This document shows positions 32,659 to 41,126 of a stretch of DNA of 64,000 nucleotides, in pieces. The notes under the pieces are model-generated. The model was not told where the DNA came from. It saw only the letters and a list, made by a program, of their open reading frames with translations, and did not search any database. Location of the stretch: assembly GCF_001676725.1 (NCBI RefSeq), contig NZ_CP016172.1:5332001-5396000 (forward strand), written 5' to 3'. Each line of letters opens with the position of its first letter. Position 1 is the first letter of the stretch. A program made the translations under genes and the position numbers. The DNA comes from Bordetella flabilis (lineage in GTDB: Bacteria > Pseudomonadota > Gammaproteobacteria > Burkholderiales > Burkholderiaceae_B).

Positions 32659-33798
32659 ATGTCCTCCACCATTCCACCAGATGCCGCCTCGGCGTACCGC
32701 GCGATCTTCCTGTCCGATACGCCCTTGCTGGACGTACGCGCGCCGGTCGAGTTCAGCCGCGGCGCTTTCCCCAACGCGGTCAATATCCCGCTGATGGACG
32801 ACGCCGAGCGCGAGCAAGTCGGCTTGCGCTACAAGGAGCAGGGACAGGACGCCGCCATCCGGCTCGGTACTCAACTGGTCGCCGGTCCCGTCAAGGCACG
32901 GCGCATCCAGGCATGGGCGGAGTTCGCGCGTGCGAACCCGCAAGGCCGCCTTTATTGCTTCCGCGGCGGCCTCAGGTCGCAAATCACGCAGCGGTGGCTG
33001 AAGGAGGAAGCCGGCATCGACTACCCGCGCGTGCCCGGCGGCTACAAGGCCATGCGGACTTTCCTGGCCGAGGTGCTGCGCGACTGTGCCGTCACGCCGG
33101 GCCACCTGGTGCTGGGCGGCCTGACCGGCAGCGGCAAAACCGAGGTACTGCACGCGGTGGACAACGCCATCGACCTGGAAGCCCATGCCAATCATCGCGG
33201 CTCGGGCTTTGGCAAGCGCGTCATGCCGCAGCCCGCCCAGATCGACTTTGAGCATCGGGTCGCCATCGACGTGCTGCGCAAGCAGGCACGCGGGTACCAG
33301 GCCATGGTGCTGGAAGACGAAAGCCGCCTGATCGGCAGCAACGCGCTTACGCCGGAATTGCTGCGTACGATACAGACCGCCCCGCTGGTGTGGCTCGAGG
33401 TTCCCCTGCCCCAGCGCATCGAGCGCATCCTGCGCGAATACGTCGTCGACCTGCGCGCGGAGTTCGTGGCCGCGCATGGCGCGGCCGGCGACATGCTTTT
33501 CTCGCAACGCCTGCGCGACAGCCTGACAGCGATCTCCCGGCGCCTGGGCGGTGAACGCTACGCTAGGTTGATGACGCTGATGCAGGCCGCGCTGGCGCGC
33601 CAACTGGAGGCCGGCGATTGCGAAAGCCATCGCGCGTGGATCGAGGCGCTGCTGCAGGAATACTACGACCCGCTATACGCGCGGCATATGCAGGAGAAAA
33701 ACCAGCGCATCGTGTTCCGCGGCGAAACCGCCGCCGTCACGGAATATCTGCGCGAGCAGGCCGCGCGCGCGCACGGCCAGCCGCTGCGGCCCGCCTAG
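32659..33798 (+). CDS. mnmH: tRNA 2-selenouridine synthase
   Basis: A 379-residue two-domain enzyme (also known as SelU/YbbB) that replaces sulfur by selenium in 2-thiouridine at the wobble base of some tRNAs, through a geranylated intermediate. The N-terminal rhodanese domain has its catalytic Cys100 in YCFRGGLRS. A P-loop at about residues 155-162 (GLTGSGKTEVL) is characteristic of the family. The length matches E. coli (364). A full selenium pathway would need selD elsewhere; it is not in the window. Its stop codon overlaps that of the next, opposite-strand gene within a CTAG. Confidence 0.92.
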   Translation: MSSTIPPDAASAYRAIFLSDTPLLDVRAPVEFSRGAFPNAVNIPLMDDAEREQVGLRYKEQGQDAAIRLGTQLVAGPVKARRIQAWAEFARANPQGRLYCFRGGLRSQITQRWLKEEAGIDYPRVPGGYKAMRTFLAEVLRDCAVTPGHLVLGGLTGSGKTEVLHAVDNAIDLEAHANHRGSGFGKRVMPQPAQIDFEHRVAIDVLRKQARGYQAMVLEDESRLIGSNALTPELLRTIQTAPLVWLEVPLPQRIERILREYVVDLRAEFVAAHGAAGDMLFSQRLRDSLTAISRRLGGERYARLMTLMQAALARQLEAGDCESHRAWIEALLQEYYDPLYARHMQEKNQRIVFRGETAAVTEYLREQAARAHGQPLRPA

Positions 33799-34712
33799 TC
33801 GGTCTTGCGCGAGACGCTTCCGCGCTCGATCTCCGCCTGGATCGCCTTGGCGGCGACAACGCCGTCGGCCATGGACGTCACCACGCAGGGGTGCATGCGG
33901 TTGGCCACCTCGCCGATCGCATATACGCCGGGCACGCAGGTGCGGGCGGTGGCCGGATCGGTCACGATATAGCCGCGCGCATCGCGAGCCAGGTGCAGGC
34001 TGTCGGCGAAGCCGGCCTGCGCCTCCCAGCCATAGAAAACCAGGATCAGGTCATAGCGACGGCCATTGACGCTGCGGCCGACGGGATCGACGACGTAATC
34101 GCCCACGTGCAGGTCGGGCGTGGCGGCAGCCGCCACCAATTGCGGCCGCGCGCGCACCGTGCGCGAATACAGGTGCACTTCACGCGCGCCGCGTCCCTGT
34201 ACATAGGCGTAGTTCTCGAAGCCATTGTCGCCGCCGCCCAGGATGGCGACGGAGCGGCCGCGGTAGTCCTGCTCATGAACCGCCACGCCGGGTCCCACCA
34301 GGACGCCCGGCCAGCGCTTGCCCGGTTCGGCCCCCGGAAGGTTGCGTGCCCGCACGCCGGTAGCGATCACCAGGAAACGCGCGTGCAGGCGCGACGGCGT
34401 GCCATACGGCGTGGTCAACGATAGATCGAAGCCCTTGCCATTGCGCGCCACATGCTGCGCGCGATGCCCGGTCAAGGCCGGCACGCGCGCCGCCGCCACG
34501 CTCTGCGAGATATTGGCGGCCACCTGTTGACCCGTGACGCCGGGCAGCACGGCGATCCAGTCGTCGCGGAAAGGATTGTCGTTTTCCAGCCCGCCCAGGC
34601 GCGGGCCGGCCTCGACGAGCACGGGCGCCAGGCCCAGGCGCGCCAGCCAGATTGCGCACGAGGCGCCGGCTGGGCCGCCGCCTACAATGATGGCATCGCT
34701 GTCTTCCCGCAT
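33795..34712 (-). CDS. NAD(P)/FAD-dependent oxidoreductase (thioredoxin-reductase-like fold)
   Basis: A 305-residue flavoprotein. The FAD-binding motif is IIVGGGPAGASCAIWLARLG at the N-terminus and the NAD(P)-binding motif is VAILGGGDNGFENYAYVQGR near the middle; the C-terminal FAD contact is CVPGVYAIGEVANRMHPCVV. It has the fold of thioredoxin reductase but no redox C-x-x-C, so it resembles ferredoxin/flavodoxin-NADP reductases or bacillithiol-disulfide reductase-like proteins. The ATG at 34712 places the glycine motif at residue 9; a longer frame to 34871 adds 53 low-complexity residues. Convergent with mnmH and divergent from folB. Confidence 0.85.
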   Translation of the reverse strand: MREDSDAIIVGGGPAGASCAIWLARLGLAPVLVEAGPRLGGLENDNPFRDDWIAVLPGVTGQQVAANISQSVAAARVPALTGHRAQHVARNGKGFDLSLTTPYGTPSRLHARFLVIATGVRARNLPGAEPGKRWPGVLVGPGVAVHEQDYRGRSVAILGGGDNGFENYAYVQGRGAREVHLYSRTVRARPQLVAAAATPDLHVGDYVVDPVGRSVNGRRYDLILVFYGWEAQAGFADSLHLARDARGYIVTDPATARTCVPGVYAIGEVANRMHPCVVTSMADGVVAAKAIQAEIERGSVSRKTD

Positions 34713-34970
34713 TCCGTCGAGGTTCCCGGTCGCGTTTGGGCTGAGTTTCGCGATGATTGTAGCGATAGCGCCCGCGCCGCGCGGCGAAGCCGGCCGCGGA
34801 CCACCGGCTGCCCGTCGACAGGACGCCCCGCCCGGCGGGGCAGCGTCCCCCGGCATACAATGCGCACACACTGAAGAACCTCACGCTGCACCGACTGCGT
34901 CGGTTGGCTGCTCCGCACCGGGGCAGCTGTTCGCCTTCGGGCGGCCGGGCGGCGCAACGAACCCGCCATC

Positions 34971-35330
34971 ATGCCTACACGCCGTATCATTTTTTCCCGC
35001 CTGGCCCTGGACGCCCGCATCGGCATCCTGGAGCATGAGCGTCGGGCCACGCAGCCGCTGCATGTGGACGCCGAGATCGACGTCGACATCACGCGCAACG
35101 TCGACGACCATGACATCCACAGCGTGCTGGATTATCGTGCGCTGCGCGAGGCCATCGTCGCCGAATGCACCCACGCCCACGTCAACCTCATCGAGACGCT
35201 GACGGAACGCGTGGCCGAGCGCCTGATGGCGGATTTCAAGGATATCCGGGCGGTACGCATCCGCATCAGCAAGCCCATGGCATTTTCCGACTGCGCCGCC
35301 GTAGGCGTGGAAATCTATACCGCGCGCTAA
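34971..35330 (+). CDS. folB: Dihydroneopterin aldolase
   Basis: A 119-residue enzyme of folate synthesis that converts 7,8-dihydroneopterin to 6-hydroxymethyl-dihydropterin and glycolaldehyde. Family features: I-G-I-L-E-H-E-R near residue 18, D-Y-R-A-L at about 56, the catalytic glutamate region LIETLTERVAERL and the C-terminal lysine in RISKPMAF. Length is normal. It is 39 bases ahead of ttcA. Confidence 0.94.
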   Translation: MPTRRIIFSRLALDARIGILEHERRATQPLHVDAEIDVDITRNVDDHDIHSVLDYRALREAIVAECTHAHVNLIETLTERVAERLMADFKDIRAVRIRISKPMAFSDCAAVGVEIYTAR

Positions 35331-35369
35331 CGCGCTGCCCGATCGCCCCGACCCTGACGGCCTTCGCCC

Positions 35370-36329
35370 ATGAACGCTATCGAATCCCCTGCGCGGCGCC
35401 CGCCATCTGCGCCGCAACCCAAGGCCCGCCTGGAAGCCAACAAGCTCGCCAAGCGCCTCGCCCGCGAAACCACGCGCGCCATCGCCGACTACAACATGAT
35501 CGAAGCGGGCGACCGCGTCATGGTCTGCATGTCGGGCGGCAAGGACTCCTACGGCTTGCTGGATACCCTGATGCGCCTGCGCGAACGCGCGCCGTTTGCC
35601 TTCGACCTCGTCGCGGTCAACCTGGACCAGAAGCAGCCGGGCTTTCCGCAGGATGTGCTGCCCGATTACCTGCGCGGGCTGGGCGTTCCTTTCCATATCG
35701 AAACGCAGGACACCTATTCGGTAGTGACGCGCGTCATCCCGGAGGGCAGGACGATGTGCTCGCTCTGTTCGCGGCTGCGACGGGGCATCCTGTACCGCGT
35801 GGCCAGCGAACTGGGCGCCACCAAGATCGCCCTGGGGCACCATCGCGACGACATCCTGGGCACGTTTTTCCTGAACATGTTCTACGGCGGCAAGCTGAAG
35901 GCCATGCCGCCCAAACTGGTCTCGGACGACGGACGGCACACGGTGATCAGGCCGCTCGCCTATGTGCCCGAGGCAGACCTGGCGGCTTATGCGCAGGACA
36001 AGGGGTTCCCCATCATTCCCTGCAACCTGTGCGGCTCACAGGAGAACCTCAAGCGCAAGGAAGTGGGACGCATGATCCAGGAGTGGGAGCGCAAGCAGCC
36101 GGGGCGTGCCTGGAATGTATTCAATGCCTTGGCGAACGTCGTGCCTTCGCACCTGATGGACCGCCAACTGTTCGACTTCGCGGGCTTGCGGCCCGGCGGC
36201 ATGGTCGATCCCGACGGCGACAGGGCGTTCGATCAAGAGTATCCGGACACATCCCGCGTTGCATGCGGCAGTCAGAACTCCGAAAACACCAACGACGGCC
36301 ACTCTTTGAGTTTTGTCCGCTTCGAGTGA
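35370..36329 (+). CDS. ttcA: tRNA 2-thiocytidine biosynthesis protein
   Basis: A 319-residue [4Fe-4S] enzyme that thiolates cytidine-32 in some tRNAs. The PP-loop SGGKDS (residues 55-60) binds ATP, and two C-x-x-C pairs are present: [10 protein letters not shown] and [12 protein letters not shown], which carry the cluster and active site. The core ends with [12 protein letters not shown], as in other TtcA proteins. The last 40 residues (from about 280) are variable. The gene is the last housekeeping one before the AT-rich island. Confidence 0.95.
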   Translation: MNAIESPARRPPSAPQPKARLEANKLAKRLARETTRAIADYNMIEAGDRVMVCMSGGKDSYGLLDTLMRLRERAPFAFDLVAVNLDQKQPGFPQDVLPDYLRGLGVPFHIETQDTYSVVTRVIPEGRTMCSLCSRLRRGILYRVASELGATKIALGHHRDDILGTFFLNMFYGGKLKAMPPKLVSDDGRHTVIRPLAYVPEADLAAYAQDKGFPIIPCNLCGSQENLKRKEVGRMIQEWERKQPGRAWNVFNALANVVPSHLMDRQLFDFAGLRPGGMVDPDGDRAFDQEYPDTSRVACGSQNSENTNDGHSLSFVRFE

Positions 36330-36826
36330 AGGGCCGGGCGGTGCGCGATAAATTGGCAAATTAATCAAATCCGCCGCACTTCCGCCCGCGCAAACATCCC
36401 GAAGATTACAGTCCCCCAAACGATGCCCGCACCCGAAGGGGAAAATCCATAAGCTGCCCGTACAGCTCATGGGGACCTCACGCGCAGACGGCCTTAATAC
36501 AGCGCGTTTCAACAGGCATTCGATCAAAACATCAAGTGGATCTGGTAATTGCCGATCCACTTTCGCAGACTCACTTGCTTACGTCAAATTGCGTGGGCAC
36601 GACGCGCGCGCCGTTGACAGCCCACCCCCCTGATAATCAAACTTGGCTCCGTAGTCGACCCATCGGGCCATATGACTTAATTTGAAGTGAAGGCGGTAAG
36701 CGCAGCGGGTATTTGGTTCGAATATCCTATTGAGGCCTTTTTCACCCAGCCCCCAAGGTGGCGCTTCAAATAAGGTAGGCCGTTAAACATTGGATGTCTA
36801 GCCAAACGGCTGGAAAGGACGCCGCC
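36330..36826. other. Island left border: AT-rich gene-free stretch
   Basis: About 500 bases without a credible gene. From roughly 36350 the base composition falls well below that of the housekeeping flank and stays low through the next four genes. It contains a hairpin at 36534-36562. A TTGACA at 36614 is followed by TGATAAT only 12 bases on, too close for a normal promoter. This stretch probably contains the promoter of the four-gene unit and the transfer junction. Confidence 0.55.
36534..36562 (+). other. Hairpin downstream of ttcA
   Basis: AAGTGGATC and GATCCACTT pair perfectly (9 bp), and an inner GG/CC extends the stem beyond a one-base bulge, loop TAATTG. The right arm is followed by only one further T. 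It may be a weak terminator or a regulatory structure ahead of the island genes. Confidence 0.5.
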
Positions 36827-37585
36827 ATGACGCGCAGCAGCAGTAGCCAATTCGATGAACTGCCGGGTTTGTACGAGGATATGGCCAAATGGCCGTTCCG
36901 CAAGGAGATAGAAACGCCCAGTGTATTGGAAGCCCTAGGATCTGTTGAAGGCAGGAACGTTCTGGATTTCGGCTGCGGAGACGGAACATATTCACGCATC
37001 CTAAAGCGCCTCGGAGCTGCGCGTGTTGTCGGGTTTGACGTCGCAGAGGGAATGTTGGGGCATGCACGCGAGCGCGAACGTGAGACACCACTGGGAATCG
37101 ACTATGTGTCGCAACTGGATCGGACATTGGACTGCCAGTTCGACCTGGTCCTAAGCGTATACGTGATGCCGTATGCAACGGACAAGAAGTCGCTTGAGAA
37201 CATGTGCTGCAGTATGGCCCGGGTACTTAAACCGGGTGGAAGATTGATTACGCTACCAATACATCCAGACTTTGATCCTGATCCCGCATATTACGCGGCT
37301 TATGGCTTTTCATTGACGCAGCGGCCCGCCCATGACGAAAGTGCGCCGATCAGACTCGACCTGTTCTTTAGTGATTTTCGCGCGACGGTAACAGCGTTCT
37401 ATTGGTCCTTTCAATCGTTGGAGTCCGCATTGCAGGCCGCCGGATTCTCCCCTGTACAAAGAAAAAATCCGCGTCCGGCCAAATACGCGGACCTGGATCA
37501 GGCCCCTCCTTTACTGCACGCTTATCTCCGCCGGCCTCATGCGGTCATCCTGGAGTGCACTCGATCTGATAGCGAAAACAAATGA
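36827..37585 (+). CDS. Class I SAM-dependent methyltransferase
   Basis: A 252-residue methyltransferase. Motif I is NVLDFGCGDGTYSRIL at about residues 44-59, followed by VVGFDVAEGMLGHARE (motif II region) and the acidic post-motif LDCQFDLVLSVYVM; LKPGGRLITLPIHP is the later conserved strand. This is the general ubiE/MenG-like fold; the acceptor cannot be predicted. ATG 36827 is chosen because AAAGGA is seven bases upstream, whereas the earlier in-frame ATG (36794) has none. It is the first gene of the island unit, 46 bases before the dehydrogenase. Confidence 0.85.
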   Translation: MTRSSSSQFDELPGLYEDMAKWPFRKEIETPSVLEALGSVEGRNVLDFGCGDGTYSRILKRLGAARVVGFDVAEGMLGHARERERETPLGIDYVSQLDRTLDCQFDLVLSVYVMPYATDKKSLENMCCSMARVLKPGGRLITLPIHPDFDPDPAYYAAYGFSLTQRPAHDESAPIRLDLFFSDFRATVTAFYWSFQSLESALQAAGFSPVQRKNPRPAKYADLDQAPPLLHAYLRRPHAVILECTRSDSENK

Positions 37586-37631
37586 TCTGCGCTTTCCCTG
37601 AACAAGGGGGAAGGTTTTTAGGAGATACGCT

Positions 37632-38660
37632 ATGCAAGCTCTTGTCAAGGCCGAAAGCAAGGTCGGTTTATGGCTCCATGATGTACCAATACCAACTATT
37701 GCCCAAGACGAAGTCCTTATCCGGATCCGCAAGACCGGGATCTGCGGTACGGATATCCACATCTGGAACTGGGATGAATGGGCACGCAGGATGGTGCCCG
37801 TACCCATGGTAATCGGCCATGAATATACCGGAGAGATTGCGGAACTCGGCGCGAACGTCAAAGGCTTTCGGGTGGGTCAACGCGTAAGCGGCGAAGGACA
37901 CCTGATAGACCGGGATTGCGCGGCAGCGCGCGCCGGAAGCTTCCATTTGGACCCCAATACGAAAAGCGTTGGGGTCAACCACCCCGGTGCCTTTGCCGAA
38001 TACATCGCCCTTCCGGCCTTCAACGTCGTAGCGTTACCAGACGACATCGACGATGACTTGGCGGCGATTCTCGATCCTCTTGGAAACGCGGTTCACGTAG
38101 CGCTCTCGTTCGATCTGGTCGGTAACGATATTGTGATTATGGGCGCCGGCCCGATCGGCATTATGGCGGCCGCCGTGGCTCGGCACGCCGGCGCAGCCAT
38201 GATTTTCATCGCGGACATCAATCCGGCGCGCCTGAAACTGGCTGAGATCGTGCCCGATGTGGTGACCGTAGATCTCCGGCGCACCACGGTTTCGGATGCA
38301 GCCCTTGACCATGGGGTTCGCCATGGCTTTTCCATTGCTTTCGAGATGAGCGGTAGCAGTGAAGGGCTGGCCACGCTCATCGACGCAATGGCGACGGGTG
38401 GCAGGATCGCATGCCTCGGTCTGCCTCCCGGCAAAATCGAGATCGACTGGAGCACGATTGTCAGTAAGAGCTTGACCCTGAAAGGCATTTACGGGCGGGA
38501 AATGTTCGAAACGTGGCGCAAGTCCATCGCCATGCTGCAGCATGGCCTGAACATACGCGACATCATTACGCATCGGATCCCCGCACGGGAGTTTGAGCAA
38601 GGATTCGTCGCCATGAAATCAGGTTCGGCGGGAAAAGTGGTGATGACCTGGGCCGAATAG
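37632..38660 (+). CDS. Threonine-3-dehydrogenase-like zinc-type alcohol dehydrogenase lacking the structural zinc site
   Basis: A 342-residue protein that aligns without gaps with E. coli Tdh (341) over most of its length (for example KTGICGTDIHIWNWDEW, PVPMVIGHEYTGE and KGIYGREMFETW). The catalytic-zinc ligands are kept: Cys38, His63 and Glu64. NAD binding is at GAGPIGIMAAAVARHAGA. The structural-zinc lobe, which in Tdh has Cys93, Cys96, Cys99 and Cys107, here reads Asp93, Cys96, Ala99 and Asp107, so three of four ligands are gone. It probably oxidises a beta-hydroxy amino acid or similar molecule, perhaps not threonine. No kbl (2-amino-3-ketobutyrate ligase) gene is beside it, unlike true tdh operons. 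Confidence 0.85.
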   Translation: MQALVKAESKVGLWLHDVPIPTIAQDEVLIRIRKTGICGTDIHIWNWDEWARRMVPVPMVIGHEYTGEIAELGANVKGFRVGQRVSGEGHLIDRDCAAARAGSFHLDPNTKSVGVNHPGAFAEYIALPAFNVVALPDDIDDDLAAILDPLGNAVHVALSFDLVGNDIVIMGAGPIGIMAAAVARHAGAAMIFIADINPARLKLAEIVPDVVTVDLRRTTVSDAALDHGVRHGFSIAFEMSGSSEGLATLIDAMATGGRIACLGLPPGKIEIDWSTIVSKSLTLKGIYGREMFETWRKSIAMLQHGLNIRDIITHRIPAREFEQGFVAMKSGSAGKVVMTWAE

Positions 38661-38697
38661 CGCCTTTCGGCTTTGTCGCATCCACTGCGGGCACAAA

Positions 38698-39726
38698 ATG
38701 ACGATCTGTACACACATTACGGGCTCGCTCGGCGAGATCGACGATGGTGAATACCAGTCACTCTTCGAGCGATGCGGATCACCGCTGTTCTATGACCGCC
38801 GTTTCCTACTGGCCGCCGAACAATCCCCGCTCCTGCCCGTGAGAGCGTCGTTCTATATCACGATCCGCAAGGGTGGACGCATCGTCGCCTTTTTGCCGGC
38901 TTATCTTCAAGATATCGGCGTGGTCGATCCGCTGGGCTTGCTCGCGACTTCAGCAAAAATATCCAATGTCGGAGGCAACGGCCGCGGAGTATTCAGCCAT
39001 ATCATGCATTGCGCCGACAGCTCCATCCTCACGGCCTCGCACGACTCGGAAGTATACGCGGGGGTTTTTGCTGCCTTAAATGACATTGCACGGCAAGAAG
39101 GTGCGAGCTATTTCGGCCTGCTTAACGTACAGGACGGACCGGTACTGCGTGAGGCCGAACGGAATGATTTGAATGTTAACTACATGGTGGACCGTTATTG
39201 TGTCGACCTCTCCCGTCATGATGATTTCGACGCCTTCGTACAGGCTCTACCAGCCGACGGGCGCCATGAAATGACCCGGCAATTACGCAAGTTCGAGCGG
39301 AGCAATGCTCGGGCTCATATCCTGGCGCCTCCCTTCGGCGACAAGCTTGAGCAGTTATCAGAGCTGTGCCAAGTCACCACTGCACGCAATGGCACGCCTC
39401 AATATTGGCCAGCCAAGCCACTCGCGCGCTTCGCCGGTACCTGCGGCGACTTGGTAAGGTTGAGTATTGTGGAAGTCGGGCAGGACCTGGTCAGCGGATT
39501 CATTTGTTTTGAGGAACCGCACGCATTCCATATATGGTCGGCAGGCATGGTTTACGACCGGACGGACTTCAGTCCCTACACGCTCGGTGTAGCCACCGCC
39601 TACCGCCATGCGTTCGCACGCGGCATACGGCGGGTGGAATGTGGGAGACTGAATGCAAAAATCAAGACAAGGCTCGGACTGCACCCGGTGCGGCTCTACG
39701 CCATAACGAGCTGGAACCTCTCATGA
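38698..39726 (+). CDS. FemAB/GNAT-like acyltransferase
   Basis: A 342-residue protein with no signal peptide. The C-terminal half (about residues 165-335) has the pattern of GNAT/FemAB-type acyltransferases, including a substrate-binding loop and the VSGFICFEEPHAFHIWSAGM strand with YRHAFARGIRRVECGRLNAK, as in the peptidogalycan-biosynthesis/Acetyltransf_6 group. The N-terminal half has a second, weaker copy of the fold, as in FemAB proteins. Such enzymes move an acyl or aminoacyl group to an amine. Its stop overlaps the start of the next gene (ATGA), so the two are coupled. Substrates unknown. Confidence 0.72.
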   Translation: MTICTHITGSLGEIDDGEYQSLFERCGSPLFYDRRFLLAAEQSPLLPVRASFYITIRKGGRIVAFLPAYLQDIGVVDPLGLLATSAKISNVGGNGRGVFSHIMHCADSSILTASHDSEVYAGVFAALNDIARQEGASYFGLLNVQDGPVLREAERNDLNVNYMVDRYCVDLSRHDDFDAFVQALPADGRHEMTRQLRKFERSNARAHILAPPFGDKLEQLSELCQVTTARNGTPQYWPAKPLARFAGTCGDLVRLSIVEVGQDLVSGFICFEEPHAFHIWSAGMVYDRTDFSPYTLGVATAYRHAFARGIRRVECGRLNAKIKTRLGLHPVRLYAITSWNLS

Positions 39727-41126
39727 AAGCACCGCGGAATCGTTCTTCGACCGTCTCGGTACTACAAGACGCATTCGTTCGCAGTCTCGATGGCGAAGCA
39801 CGCTTTAGCGATCAGCCGGCCTTCGGCGAGTGGCACCGTTCGATTGCCTGGAACCAGCGCAATTTTGGGCGTAAACCGGCATGTATTGTCCGCGCGGCGT
39901 CGTCGCGCGATGTCGTACGAACCATCGCTTTCGCGAAGACCCACAATCAGCGCATCAGTGTACGAGGCACCGGCCATAGCTATGCCGGCACCTTCGTGCA
40001 GGAGCATTCAATACTGCTAGACCTCTCTCGACTGCAGGGCATCGAAATCGATGTGCCAAAGCGGCGTGCCAGGGTACAACCAGGGGTGACAAGCGAATTG
40101 CTGCACGACGCCCTGGCGGTGCATGGATTGGCTTTTCCCACTGGTCATGGTGCGGGCGTGGGAATTGGGGGGTTTCTTTTAGGCGGCGGACTCGGGATCA
40201 ACTGTAGCCAATGGGGCGGCATGAGCGCCTTCAATATCGAGGCGCTTGATGTGGTCACGGCTGACGGTCAATCGATGCATGTCAGCGCAACAAGCCATTC
40301 TGACCTATTCTGGGCCGCCCGCGGCGCGGGACCGGCCTTGTTTTTCGTGGTGACCCACTTTTATCTGAAATGCTGGCCGGCTCCCGGTGCGATTCTAAGT
40401 AGTACGTACATTGTCGGCCTCGACAAGTTGGAGAGTCTGGTCGCGCAAATCGAATTGGCGCAGCCCGCCACCAACTTACAGGTGATGGTCGCGGTCGTGC
40501 CAAAAATCGGCGGGGACGCCACCACATGCGATAGAACGGTGCTGCTCAGCATGCTAGCTTTCGCGGAAACCCCTGCGCTTGCTCGTCAATTGCGCACGTC
40601 CCTGCAATCCCGCCTCGAAATCAGTCTACAGGTACTGGACGAAGATCAGCCTGCCAGCTTTCAGTCCTTATATCGGCAGACGGACAACATGCTGGTATGC
40701 CAGCGCTACCGCGTGGACAATATCCTGACAGATCGAGCGCAAGAGGCGACGCTAATTTTGAAACGCCATCTTGATACTTTGCCGTCACCGGCTACGGCGG
40801 TTCTTCTGGTTTGGCGTGGAGATCCGGTCTATCCGGACGCCGCATTCTCGGCACGCGGCGCATTCTTCATGTCGACCTATGCCCAATGGGACGACGCGAA
40901 AGACGACAACCTCAATCGCCGGTGGCTGAACCGGCTTTACGATGAACTGCAGCCGGTTTCATCCGGCGCATATATCAACGAATTCGACCTGGAATACAGG
41001 GCCGGTCAAGTTGCGCGTTGTTTCTCCGCCGAAAACTGGCGGCGATTACAGGAGTTGCGCCAACGCTTCGATGTTTCGGGGCTATTTTTTGCCCTCGATA
41101 CTTTTCCCGGCCCGAAGGATGGTTAA
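39723..41126 (+). CDS. FAD-linked oxidase of the berberine-bridge-enzyme type
   Basis: A 467-residue PCMH-type flavoprotein. The covalent-FAD histidine is in VRGTGHSYAGT (His85). The typical second attachment cysteine before the G-x-G-G segment is absent (FPTGHGAGVGIGGFLLGGGL), so the FAD should be held by one covalent bond only. The C-terminal BBE motif includes YINEFDLEYRAGQVARCF. These enzymes oxidise alcohols, amines or sugars with oxygen. No signal peptide is seen. It is translationally coupled to the acyltransferase. Its stop shares bases with that of ubiX on the other strand. Confidence 0.88.
   Translation: MKAPRNRSSTVSVLQDAFVRSLDGEARFSDQPAFGEWHRSIAWNQRNFGRKPACIVRAASSRDVVRTIAFAKTHNQRISVRGTGHSYAGTFVQEHSILLDLSRLQGIEIDVPKRRARVQPGVTSELLHDALAVHGLAFPTGHGAGVGIGGFLLGGGLGINCSQWGGMSAFNIEALDVVTADGQSMHVSATSHSDLFWAARGAGPALFFVVTHFYLKCWPAPGAILSSTYIVGLDKLESLVAQIELAQPATNLQVMVAVVPKIGGDATTCDRTVLLSMLAFAETPALARQLRTSLQSRLEISLQVLDEDQPASFQSLYRQTDNMLVCQRYRVDNILTDRAQEATLILKRHLDTLPSPATAVLLVWRGDPVYPDAAFSARGAFFMSTYAQWDDAKDDNLNRRWLNRLYDELQPVSSGAYINEFDLEYRAGQVARCFSAENWRRLQELRQRFDVSGLFFALDTFPGPKDG

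Noticed and set aside
36614..36637. TTGACA followed by TGATAAT as the island promoter
   Set aside because: The spacing is about 12 bases, far below the usual 16-18; recorded as background only.
36713..36727. GGTTCGAATATCC as a tRNA 3'-end fragment (attachment site) at the island border
   Set aside because: It resembles a tRNA T-arm, but the match is interrupted, no flanking acceptor stem is present and no second copy was found at the right border.
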